A stretch of 44,295 nt of DNA from Bacteroidia bacterium (GTDB taxonomy: Bacteria > Bacteroidota > Bacteroidia > Flavobacteriales > Schleiferiaceae): assembly GCA_030427785.1 (NCBI GenBank), contig JAUICR010000002.1:1-44295 (forward strand). Reading direction: 5' to 3'. This document shows, piece after piece, positions 25,001 through 32,923 of this stretch. The translations under genes and the position numbers were made by a program. Within the stretch, counting starts at the first letter, position 1, and every line of letters begins with the position of its first letter. The notes under the pieces were generated by a model. That model did no database searches and was not told the origin of the DNA. It saw nothing but the letters and a program-made list of their open reading frames with translations.

Positions 25001-27684
25001 GGGGAGTTACTGATTCTTCAGCATCATTTACTTGGTTTGCAAGCTCTAGCGCTACTTCGTACGAAATGTGGATTGGTCCTATCGGATTTTATCAAGGTAC
25101 AGCTACCACCGCTGGGTTTAAGTCTATTCATATGTCCGACAGTGTTTATACGGATACTTTATCAGCAAATACATGTTATGAATATTTGGTTAGAGCTATT
25201 TGTGGCCCTGGAGATACAAGCCAATGGTCAGGGCCAATTTCTTGGTGTACACCATGCGTGTCCTTCAATGCACCTTATATTCAAACCTATGATAACTGGC
25301 CACTTAGCTGCTGGCAAGTAGATGCCGGTTCTTTTGATTGGGTAAGTTTTACGGGTGGTTATGCTGAGGCTAGTTTCTGGAGTAACTCTACAGGTGAGGC
25401 TATTATGATATCTCCAGTGATTAATCTGAATGCCAATGTTGCTCAAGTAGAGTTTGATTGGTCGCACTTGTACAGCTCGAGCTATCCTGATGATCGTTTG
25501 GTTGTTATTGTAAATAAGGTAGGTACCACTCTTATGGATACTATTGTAGATATTTCAGGACCTACTACATTCAATGATCCAACAGCTGGAAATTTAACCC
25601 CTGGAAATTTCATTAATAGAATTGAGATATTAGATTCAGCTACTTATGCTAATTCGTCTATTCAAGTGCATATGATCGGTATAACAGATTATGGTCCTGA
25701 TTTATTTATTAATGACTTTAAAGTAAAATACCCGGTAAGCGATGACCTTGCCTTGCTTAGCGGTAAGTTTAGTAAAAAGAGTAAGTGTTTAAGTGCAAGC
25801 GATACCGCAATATTTGAGGTTAAGAATGTGCTTGGAAGTACTGTGAATTTTGCCACTAACCCACTTACTATTAATTATAGTGTAATGGGTCCTGTAAATA
25901 CCACAAGCAGTGTAACTGTAAATACGGGTTCATTATTGGTAGGCGATACCGTTTCGGTTTTAGCTACAAATATTGACTTAAGCACTCCTGGCGTTTATAC
26001 CATGAATGCATGGTTGTCACCCAATAGTGTGAATTTAGATGCTCTTAATGATACATTGTTATCCAATGTGAATATCACCGTTTATGATGTGTTTGAAGTA
26101 AATCCTGATTCTGTGGTAACTATTACTAATACAACAGATACGGTAGTTATGGAAGCGAAGTCACCTTTCTTGAGTGGCGGAACCTTCTTCTTCAGTGAGA
26201 TCTGTCATTACTATAATTTCGGATCAAATCCAGGAACGATACCTCCGTATTTAACGGCAGATGATTATGTTGAAATTACAGGTGTACCTGGGTCTGATCT
26301 TGGTGGAATTACATTTGAGCAATGGAGCACTACGGCTCTTATGAGTTCATACACTTTCCCTCCAGGAACCCTTATTGGTCCAAATGGAACAGCCATTATT
26401 ATGACTGGCCAAGGTGGTGGAGCATCACAGCCGGCTAACTTTATGTATGATGGTCGTGGTACTTTTACCGGTACTTTCAGCTCAGGAGGGTCTAATGGTC
26501 GTATCCTTAAATCAGGAAGCACCATAATAGATGCAGTAGGTTATAACACTACTTATTCTTTCCCTGCTGCTTCAGGAGTCACTGCGGCTGATTGGTCAGG
26601 CTTTACAGGATCTACAAGTGGTACAGCAGGTATCAGACTGAATGGTGCAGATAATAATACTGCTTCCAACTGGTCTGTAGTTACTGCAACTAACCCACAG
26701 AATGCTCAGGTAATAAATGCGGGTGTAAGCGTTCCTGCCGGAGGTGCCACTACTGGTTTCTCATGGATGCTCAATGGTATGATGTATGACACACTTCCCA
26801 AAACGGTAGGTGGTCCTTATTCGCAATCAGGTATTTACAATTATATAGTTACCCTTCCTAGCCCATGCGGTACGTTTACAGATACGGTTACGGTAATTGT
26901 AAACTTAGGAGGACTGTGCTTGCCACCTACCACTGTTACTCCTACAGTAGAAGCTTGTGATAGTGTAGTTATTGACTGGACTGGCGCAGCTGATTCAGCC
27001 ATTGTGAGCTGGGTAGCTACCGGAGGAACACCAACCGGAGGTACGCTTGTAATGGGCGATAGTACTTATACCATTACCGGTACCAGTGCCAATACTACTT
27101 ACGATGTGTATGTAGCCAATATTTGTAATGGCGACACTGCAGTAGGTGGACCTTATACCTTTAGCACCGGTAATGTAGGCGCACCTGTTGCAGCCTTTAC
27201 ATGGATGTCGCCAGGGTGGAATTTGAGTGTAGACTTTGACGCTAGTACAAGCACAGGAAACGGTAATACCTATACCTGGAAGTTTGGCGATGGAAACACC
27301 GGAACTGGTGAAACTCCAACGCATGTGTATGGTACAGGAGGTACTATGACAGTTACCTTAATTGTGAGCAACAGCTGTGGTGTGGATAGCGTTACTACCG
27401 TTCTGAATGGTATTAGCCTGCAAGAAGTAGCTCTGGGAGCTTCAGTAGCTATCTTCCCTAATCCTGCTAAGGATGTTGTAAATCTTGAGTTAGAGTTTGA
27501 ATCAGATGAGGATGTGGTGATTAGTGTGCTTAGTGTAAGCGGAAAACTAATCTTCTCCAAATCTTATGAAACAGGTAGTACGGTTAAAGACCAACTGGAT
27601 GTATCAAACTTAGCAGATGGAGTGTATATGATTAAAATTGAAACCAGTCGTGGTTCAGTAAATCATAGACTTATCAAAGAGTAA
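22003..27684 (+). CDS. Large modular T9SS protein (MAM-like, Fn3, lamin-tail, PKD)
   Basis: 1893 residues with a signal peptide (1-20). Five jelly-roll modules of the MAM/choice-of-anchor type (each ending near AIDDIKV, VDDFNF, IDNFYV, IDDFAV or INDFKV) alternate with fibronectin-III-like domains (TYQFYVISDCG, NYEFYVQDSC, CYEYLVRAICG) up to about residue 1245. A CARDB-like domain spans about 1246-1370. A lamin-tail-like domain spans about 1390-1555 (DDYVEITGVPGSDLGG, NGTAIIMTG, IIDAVGYN). One more Fn3, a PKD domain (about 1727-1800, TYTWKFGDGNTGTGETPTHVY) and a type A sorting domain (about 1813-1893, FPNPAKDVVNLE, GVYMIKIE) complete it. No catalytic domain was recognised. Likely cell-surface or secreted adhesin or scaffold. 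Confidence 0.88.
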   Translation: MKKILLFLSIISSVFTMSGQITAPFTESFNSGLPTGWANNSIDPWKFGGTMGYDASSVTDHTGTLGSVYAWIDGSGGTNASAPLTTDSINMGTLTTPELSFYLSSYNTTNASTGFNTFTVDFYDGSAWHDSVFVHQGDLGPMWTYVVVDLSIYTITGKCLIRFDVNTTTAGTAFYNDIAIDDIKVDNAPPCPLATGLKVNAITAFTAELDWNPVNGATGYEVIYDTVGFDPAVNGTSVLVTPDSLNLTGLMGATTYQFYVISDCGINGIGDTAGPVTFKTSCVPLTGTTYSNNFANDATGNPPSCWTTYTAGPNANFINANVVNHTGPYSTPNHLAIYSYALGNDSVISITPQFTTLPAKDKQISFYAKSPSSGNGIIVGTLSSPTNIASFSPVDTIMVTSGYVEYILYFDSLSAYNGVDEYIGLMHNSGATFSTIYVDDFNFAPIPACPKPTSLSLVSKTDTTATISYVGTGGAHDIFWGPTGFLQGSPGLGLVTSSSNPHTIDSLLYPGGCFDVYVRKNCGVNGLSVWAGPLTFCTNCATQQMPFYESFTNWPLNCWDTVGGSRYWAEYTTFGGPPTGIAEANFWGWPNPNDAMLTTAPVNISAQAQIRFQWAHLYNSSYPDDALAVMVEKNGSGIWDTVRYLTGPTFTSPGAQSTAPPVSQPFIEEIIVLDSAKYTGHNVSVRLWAISDYGPDLFIDNFYVEQVPSCIPPSASGMGVGFVSSNSANVFWSGGLGVSSNIQWGTVGFTPGAGNPQGSVPGNDSTYTITGLTANTNYEFYVQDSCTGSAGLSSWVGPFAFRTACSPFTAPYTQSFDGPFWVAGSNTGNNDSIDPCWTRNPDGSSFSYDWSVLNGPSIFGTTTGPATDNSGTGNFLYTEVIYGSANDIAYMISPIIDVSGLTVPYVEFYSHRWGSNLGNMEVQVNDGSGWTTMITLTGQEQSGAADPWKEKGFDISSFGDTIQVRFKAISSGCCSGAMAIDDFAVKEAPSCPTLAGQMVGGVTDSSASFTWFASSSATSYEMWIGPIGFYQGTATTAGFKSIHMSDSVYTDTLSANTCYEYLVRAICGPGDTSQWSGPISWCTPCVSFNAPYIQTYDNWPLSCWQVDAGSFDWVSFTGGYAEASFWSNSTGEAIMISPVINLNANVAQVEFDWSHLYSSSYPDDRLVVIVNKVGTTLMDTIVDISGPTTFNDPTAGNLTPGNFINRIEILDSATYANSSIQVHMIGITDYGPDLFINDFKVKYPVSDDLALLSGKFSKKSKCLSASDTAIFEVKNVLGSTVNFATNPLTINYSVMGPVNTTSSVTVNTGSLLVGDTVSVLATNIDLSTPGVYTMNAWLSPNSVNLDALNDTLLSNVNITVYDVFEVNPDSVVTITNTTDTVVMEAKSPFLSGGTFFFSEICHYYNFGSNPGTIPPYLTADDYVEITGVPGSDLGGITFEQWSTTALMSSYTFPPGTLIGPNGTAIIMTGQGGGASQPANFMYDGRGTFTGTFSSGGSNGRILKSGSTIIDAVGYNTTYSFPAASGVTAADWSGFTGSTSGTAGIRLNGADNNTASNWSVVTATNPQNAQVINAGVSVPAGGATTGFSWMLNGMMYDTLPKTVGGPYSQSGIYNYIVTLPSPCGTFTDTVTVIVNLGGLCLPPTTVTPTVEACDSVVIDWTGAADSAIVSWVATGGTPTGGTLVMGDSTYTITGTSANTTYDVYVANICNGDTAVGGPYTFSTGNVGAPVAAFTWMSPGWNLSVDFDASTSTGNGNTYTWKFGDGNTGTGETPTHVYGTGGTMTVTLIVSNSCGVDSVTTVLNGISLQEVALGASVAIFPNPAKDVVNLELEFESDEDVVISVLSVSGKLIFSKSYETGSTVKDQLDVSNLADGVYMIKIETSRGSVNHRLIKE

Positions 27685-27706
27685 GATTAAATTTTAGAAA
27701 TCTAAT

Positions 27707-27741
27707 AAAGCCTCCAGTTATTTTGACTGGAGGCTTTTTTT
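27707..27741. terminator. Shared terminator between convergent genes
   Basis: AAAGCCTCCAGT and ACTGGAGGCTTT form a perfect 12-bp stem with a 7-nt loop and a plus-strand T-run. It begins 22 nt after the large T9SS gene and directly abuts the stop codon of comF on the other strand. Confidence 0.85.
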
Positions 27742-28435
27742 ATTTGGCTACACCAAGTGTAAAGAGAGAAACTTTGATGTGAGGGAGTGACTGTAATTTG
27801 GTAACACATGCCTCTACCGTGGCTCCAGTAGTTATTACATCATCTATAAGTAAGACATGTTTGTTGTACAATAGCTGGGGTTCTTTTAGCTCAAAAACGG
27901 ATTCTACATTCAACCATCTTGCAAATCGCGCCTTTTTGGTTTGACTATCGGTATGGGTAGTTCTTATAAGATTATCATCAGAAACGGGAATATTAGAAAC
28001 AGCGCCCATGCTGCTGGCTATCAACTGGCTTTGATTAAAGCCACGTAAGGCTAGTTTTTTTGGGTGAAGAGGTATTGGGGCTAAAATATCTATATCATCA
28101 AAAAAACCGTCTTTAAGTAGCTTTTGGGCCGCCAATGAACCCAGGAGTTCGGCTACTTCTTTTCGTCCTTTGTACTTAAGTGCGTGCATCATGGATTGTA
28201 CAATACCACCTTTAGAAAAATACAAGAAACTCGTAGCTTTTTGCAAATGACATCGGCCAATAAAAACTTGTTCTACCGCATTGTTTTTTAGTAAATGAAA
28301 TTGCGTTTGGGGAAGTTCATTAAGGCACTGCAAGCAAAGGGTGCTTTCGTTGGATACCAAAGGTGCCTGGCAGCCTAAACACGAATCGGGATAGAAAAGA
28401 TCTATAAAATCGTTGAACCAGTACGGAGTATTCAT
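27740..28435 (-). CDS. comF: ComF family phosphoribosyltransferase-like protein
   Basis: A 231-residue ComF-type protein: an N-terminal zinc-ribbon-like pair CLGC and CLQC (residues about 18-38), then a phosphoribosyltransferase fold with ALKYKGRKE, IPLHPKKLALRGFNQSQLIA and the PRPP loop HVLLIDDVITTGAT. Relatives are needed for DNA uptake in naturally competent bacteria; biochemical activity is poorly defined. It follows the large barrel-like gene after 51 nt on the same strand and probably shares its transcript. Confidence 0.92.
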   Translation of the reverse strand: MNTPYWFNDFIDLFYPDSCLGCQAPLVSNESTLCLQCLNELPQTQFHLLKNNAVEQVFIGRCHLQKATSFLYFSKGGIVQSMMHALKYKGRKEVAELLGSLAAQKLLKDGFFDDIDILAPIPLHPKKLALRGFNQSQLIASSMGAVSNIPVSDDNLIRTTHTDSQTKKARFARWLNVESVFELKEPQLLYNKHVLLIDDVITTGATVEACVTKLQSLPHIKVSLFTLGVAK

Positions 28436-28486
28436 CTAGCAAAGGTTTGGTAAGCTCAATATACAATTTTGCCAAAGGGAATGAAA

Positions 28487-31400
28487 CTAGAAAAACGCCT
28501 TGATTTCTATATTGCCAGTATGAATTGGTTTGATGGTGCTACTTACTCTTCCATTATAATTAAAGCTAAGTAGTATGTTTTTCTTTATCGTTTTTTGAAG
28601 TGTGAATGTCCAAGTGCCATTTTTACCCGGTTGCAATGCCTGGAGCATTTCGTACCCACTAGGGCTATTTTGCACACCCGTAAAGTCATTTACTATGTAA
28701 TTCAATACTATTTGTGCTGAAAGTTTTTCGGCTCGGTTTATACCTATATCAAGCCCTACGGTTTTGGCCTTAAGTTTATTATCCGTGTCTCCATTGCTAA
28801 GTTCATTTTTCCACTCATAGCGCCCTGTTATCACCAAGCTGCTTTTTGGCTGATAACTTAAGGAGTATACGTTTTCTAGTTTATCAATTAAGAAATTTCG
28901 GCTGGTAAAGTTGCTAGAGGAGTTTTGCTTTTCGGCCAATAGTCCTTTTATTTTAAAAAGTAAAGGCTCTACGGGATTTAACCTAAGGTTTAAGGTGTTT
29001 TCTTTAACAGCTAGTTGCTCCACACCAAAACTCAGTAAGTTTCTGTTGTCAGTTTGGCGGTAGGTGTAATCAGCGCCAAATACAGATAAGGATCGGTTAA
29101 AAAATAAGGTTCCTCTAAAGTTGTTGTTCAGGCCAACTATCAGGCTGTCGTATTCTACTTTTTCAAAAGGATTAATCCGGTTGCCATTGCCTGTCAAAAG
29201 TGTTTTTCGGTCCATTTGAAAGTTGAGCAACATGGAAAAGCGATGCAGGATGGCCCTTATGTCTTTTTGAGACTTCCAGGATGAGGGGGCATTTATACTA
29301 AGGTTTTGCCCTAGTTTCAATAGGTTGGTTCGTATGTACTCGTTGCTCTGCTGATACACGCGAATATAAGTGGCTAAATCGGGTGTGGGAGCAATTTCGA
29401 ACTCATCCAGTTCCTTTATGCCATTGCCATTATAATCGGTATAGGTGTAGAGTCCTGTGCCTGCAGGAACTTCTAAATAAAAGTAAGATCGCTTTGGTTC
29501 GTTGCCCGATCCCGTTTCGTAAAACGTACTGCTGATAATGCTGTTTTTAGCCAAGCGCTGTATATAGCTCAATCGGGTGTTAATGGTGCGTTCGGTTGGC
29601 TCTTCGGTAGGGATGTTTCTTTTTAACATGCGGTAATTTACGTGTACCCCAAGTGTGCTGTTGATGGTAGTTTTATATTGAGATTTTAGTCCGTACACCA
29701 TCGCTTTTGAGTAGTTGGTAAACTTACCCATCAAGGCAGTGTCGTCCCATCGTTCCAAAAAGCTTAATTCGGTAAAGTTGGCCGTGCTATCACCAAATCC
29801 CACAAAACCTTGGTACTGCAAGAAATTATAACTACCGTCTTCAATACTATCATTTGCTAAAAAGTCGCGCTTGTTCCATTCTCCCTCAGAGCGAACTCCC
29901 ACCCACAATTTTGGCTGAATAAAATGGGTATAAGAAACCTTTTCTCTAAAGAAAACAGATTGACTCAAACTGTCCTTTGTGTTGAGCAAACTCAAGTTGA
30001 TTTTGGCAAAATCCTTATCAGTTTTTACCATACCGGATATCCTGTTTTTAAAACCCTGGTAGTCTTTAAGCTGTAGCATTTGTGAGGCGTATCCAAAAGC
30101 AGACTTCTTTCTGCCGAGACTTAAATCCAGGCCTGCAAGATGAACCTCTTTTTGGTAGAAAGGTGATATGTTCCAATCTCTGCCAAACTCTACATTTCGT
30201 AGCCTTTCTACTGATCTATAATTGTCATCATTATAATCATAGGACAGTTCGGTTTTAAGGTCTCCTTGTTTGGTTTTCTTTTTCCAATCATAAGCCAGGG
30301 TAAAAGCGGCACCATAATCGTTTTGGTCATCGATATCCGAAAGTGTGTTTATATCATTCTGACTCACAGCAGCCACAGCCTTTATTCCGTGGTTTTCGTT
30401 AATCTGCCCTCCCGTTTGTACACTTATCACTTGTAGTTTGGCGGGTGCTTGTAGTTGCTTTATGGGAGCATAGTTTCCTTGAGGTACACCTGCTATTGGG
30501 GCCCGCCATTCAAATACCCGCCCGTTGGCAATATTTGACGACTGTACATAATCTCCATTTCCATCGCCTACATAGGCAAAAGAAGCAATATACAATTGCT
30601 CTGAGCTATCATTTGAGTACACCAAAATAGAATCTATCCCAAGGCTGTCTTTTAGTTCGTACATCACCAAGCTACTGTTGAAAGCTAAAGGTTGGATAGA
30701 AGAAACCTGTGCTTTGGTAGGGTCATCTCCGGCATTTGCAATTTGCTGTTTTTCTTCATCTGTATAGTCTTGTACCAGCGATTGATTTTTACTGTCCTGT
30801 TCATTAAAGAATTGTACGGTAGTTTTAAAATTGTTGTTTTGAAAACCACTTTCAGCATACACTACTGTTCGCAAATAGTTTTGTTCTGCGTATTGAAACT
30901 CTACTATAATTCGCCTTTCCTTGGTAATGGGTTGCAAAGCGGTAAACGTGATTTCGCCAGCATTATAGTCAATAACGTAATCATTAGTTTGTCCACGTTT
31001 CATCAGCACACCATCTATATACACACGTTCAGATCCCGAAATGATAATAATAAATTGTTCGTTGTTATTGCCTTTAAGTTTGTAGGGACCTTGATTTCCT
31101 TCAATTCCCATAAATTGATTTCTACTAAATTTTCCTCTCGAAATTCCGGCTTGTAGCTCAATCGGAATTTCACCAGACTGCACTGGTATTTTGCTAAAAA
31201 TCCCAGCTCCACTTATTCTTTTATCAAATCGTAAAAAAGGATTTTGCGTTTGAGTAATGTTATAGTCGCCAGCTCGCAGCATCCCAAAATCCGGGTTTTC
31301 AAGTTCTATGTATACTTTATCAAATTCTTGTAAAGTTTGGGTGTAGCCGTCTGCTTGTATGGGCAAATTATTATCAGTAATGCTGGCTCGTATTTGAGTT

Positions 31401-31918
31401 CCTTGCCCAAGGTCGCCACTCAACTGTAAGTTAAGGTTACTATTTAGAACCGCGTCTTGGTTATTCCCTACCAAAACACCTCGGCTTATGGAGCCACTAG
31501 AGTTTAATCCCGAAAATAATTCGATGGCATTAGGCGAAGAGGAAGCCTCGTAGTTGGGTTTGGTAAGATTGGTTATTTCAGGAATGATGAGTGAAGTGTC
31601 CTTGTTGTAATAACTTTTGTTGACGGGCAAATCAAGCACTCTAAAATCAACTAATACCGGAGCAGTAAGTACAGTATCAAGCAAAATGAATGAAACAGGA
31701 ACGGTATGCAGCTGATACTTTAATGTTATCGGTTCTCCCTGCATATTGGTAAAGTGAACTTGAGAACTAAGTACCGGAAGAGAATCTAAAAAAAGGGAGT
31801 CTGTACCAGCCGGCAGACTTAGGGTTTTATCGGGTCCCCATATTTGAGTTTGAGCCACCAGCGAAACCTCTACACAAAGTAGAATCAGAAAAAAGCTAAT
31901 AGATTTCTTTAAACTCAA
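28487..31918 (-). CDS. Large outer-membrane barrel-like protein, unknown function
   Basis: 1143 residues with a signal peptide ending near VSLVAQ (residue 22). Residues 130-215 read as beta strands (GSISRGVLVGNNQDAVLN, LNLQLSGDLGQGTQIRASI, DFGMLRAGDYNI). Residues 275-345 hold a distinct domain (GPYKLKG, SGSERVYIDGVLMKRG, DYVIDYNAGEITFT). From about 540 onward alternating strands suggest a large barrel, ending in the terminal Phe (IEIKAFF) expected for outer-membrane insertion. A segment DYNGNGIKELDEFE resembles an EF-hand or dockerin calcium loop. The start codon is TTG (31916-31918), since an in-frame TGA lies just upstream and no ATG precedes the signal peptide. I recall similar strand motifs in SprA-like T9SS proteins, but would not assign that function. 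Confidence 0.72.
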   Translation of the reverse strand: MSLKKSISFFLILLCVEVSLVAQTQIWGPDKTLSLPAGTDSLFLDSLPVLSSQVHFTNMQGEPITLKYQLHTVPVSFILLDTVLTAPVLVDFRVLDLPVNKSYYNKDTSLIIPEITNLTKPNYEASSSPNAIELFSGLNSSGSISRGVLVGNNQDAVLNSNLNLQLSGDLGQGTQIRASITDNNLPIQADGYTQTLQEFDKVYIELENPDFGMLRAGDYNITQTQNPFLRFDKRISGAGIFSKIPVQSGEIPIELQAGISRGKFSRNQFMGIEGNQGPYKLKGNNNEQFIIIISGSERVYIDGVLMKRGQTNDYVIDYNAGEITFTALQPITKERRIIVEFQYAEQNYLRTVVYAESGFQNNNFKTTVQFFNEQDSKNQSLVQDYTDEEKQQIANAGDDPTKAQVSSIQPLAFNSSLVMYELKDSLGIDSILVYSNDSSEQLYIASFAYVGDGNGDYVQSSNIANGRVFEWRAPIAGVPQGNYAPIKQLQAPAKLQVISVQTGGQINENHGIKAVAAVSQNDINTLSDIDDQNDYGAAFTLAYDWKKKTKQGDLKTELSYDYNDDNYRSVERLRNVEFGRDWNISPFYQKEVHLAGLDLSLGRKKSAFGYASQMLQLKDYQGFKNRISGMVKTDKDFAKINLSLLNTKDSLSQSVFFREKVSYTHFIQPKLWVGVRSEGEWNKRDFLANDSIEDGSYNFLQYQGFVGFGDSTANFTELSFLERWDDTALMGKFTNYSKAMVYGLKSQYKTTINSTLGVHVNYRMLKRNIPTEEPTERTINTRLSYIQRLAKNSIISSTFYETGSGNEPKRSYFYLEVPAGTGLYTYTDYNGNGIKELDEFEIAPTPDLATYIRVYQQSNEYIRTNLLKLGQNLSINAPSSWKSQKDIRAILHRFSMLLNFQMDRKTLLTGNGNRINPFEKVEYDSLIVGLNNNFRGTLFFNRSLSVFGADYTYRQTDNRNLLSFGVEQLAVKENTLNLRLNPVEPLLFKIKGLLAEKQNSSSNFTSRNFLIDKLENVYSLSYQPKSSLVITGRYEWKNELSNGDTDNKLKAKTVGLDIGINRAEKLSAQIVLNYIVNDFTGVQNSPSGYEMLQALQPGKNGTWTFTLQKTIKKNILLSFNYNGRVSSTIKPIHTGNIEIKAFF

Positions 31919-31932
31919 ATTTGATTTTCAAT

Positions 31933-31946
31933 ATTAGCGGGCTAAT
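31933..31946. promoter_or_regulatory. Palindrome between divergent genes
   Basis: ATTAGC-GG-GCTAAT is a perfect inverted repeat in the 68-bp gap between the barrel-like gene and exonuclease III. It is a candidate operator for one or both; no regulator is encoded nearby. Confidence 0.3.
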
Positions 31947-31986
31947 TTCCACATTTGTTAGCTCACTTGTTAAAACGATATTTCTG

Positions 31987-32748
31987 ATGAAAATTATTTC
32001 TTATAACGTAAATGGTATTCGGGCCGCGTTTAAAAAAGGTTTAATGGATTGGCTTAGCGCTGCATCGCCCGATGTACTTTGCATACAAGAAACTAAGGCC
32101 CAGCCCGAACAGATAGATCACGAAGAAATAAAACAAGCTGGATATATAGGCTATTATCACAGTGCACAAAAAAAAGGCTATAGCGGTGTGGCAATACTTT
32201 GTAAAAAGGAGCCAGATCATGTGGAAATAGGCTGTGGGATAGATTATATAGACAATGAAGGACGTGTGCTGCGTATAGATTATGGTGACCTGTCTATCTT
32301 AAGTGTATATGTGCCATCGGGTACCAACCCCGAAAGACAGGGTTTTAAGATGCAGTTTTTGGCCGACTTTCAGGAGTATGTAAACGAATTGAAAAAATCT
32401 CGCCCCAATTTGATTATCAGCGGAGACTACAATATTTGTCATAAAGAAATAGATATTCACAATCCAAAGCAAAATGCAAATTCTTCAGGATTTTTACCTG
32501 AAGAGCGCGAGTGGGTTACTCAATTTTTGGCCAGTGGATTTACTGATTCTTTTCGTCATCTCAATAAGCAACCACATCACTACAGCTGGTGGAGCTACCG
32601 AGCCAATGCCAGAGCTAATAATAAAGGATGGAGGATAGATTACTTAATGACCTCACACAATCTTGAAGAAAAAATAGATAGAGTAGCCATATTGCCCGAG
32701 GCCAAACACTCAGATCATTGTCCTGTTTTTCTTGAATTGGCCGTTTGA
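31987..32748 (+). CDS. xth: Exodeoxyribonuclease III (AP endonuclease)
   Basis: Mg-dependent AP endonuclease and 3'-5' exonuclease of base-excision repair. About 253 residues from the ATG at 31987 (MKIISYNVNGIRAAFKKG). Motifs: NVNGIRA, the metal Glu in LCIQETKAQ, GYSGVAIL, the catalytic Asp/Asn in SGDYNICHKEIDI, GWRIDYLM and the terminal SDHCPVFLEL. The frame runs 22 codons further upstream to 31921, but those residues are unlike the family N-terminus and cross the palindrome. Single-gene unit. Confidence 0.95.
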   Translation: MKIISYNVNGIRAAFKKGLMDWLSAASPDVLCIQETKAQPEQIDHEEIKQAGYIGYYHSAQKKGYSGVAILCKKEPDHVEIGCGIDYIDNEGRVLRIDYGDLSILSVYVPSGTNPERQGFKMQFLADFQEYVNELKKSRPNLIISGDYNICHKEIDIHNPKQNANSSGFLPEEREWVTQFLASGFTDSFRHLNKQPHHYSWWSYRANARANNKGWRIDYLMTSHNLEEKIDRVAILPEAKHSDHCPVFLELAV

Positions 32749-32793
32749 TAGGTTTCCAGAAAATTAGGAAGGCTTAGAATTTTATGAAGTAGC

Positions 32794-32853
32794 TTATTTT
32801 CTACAAAGGATATACTAATAATATTACTTTCAGTTGGTTATAGTAGAAAATAA
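32794..32853. repeat. Perfect 11-bp inverted repeat, 38-nt spacer
   Basis: TTATTTTCTAC at 32794-32804 and GTAGAAAATAA at 32843-32853 are exact inverse complements. They lie 71-130 nt upstream of the next start. Could be a binding site pair or a transcript stem; too AT-rich and wide-looped to be a normal terminator. Confidence 0.4.
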
Positions 32854-32923
32854 ATTGGATAAAACGTAAGGTTTTTTCGTTTTTCTGTTGTTTCTTTAGT
32901 ACATCAATTAAATATTAAGCCTT

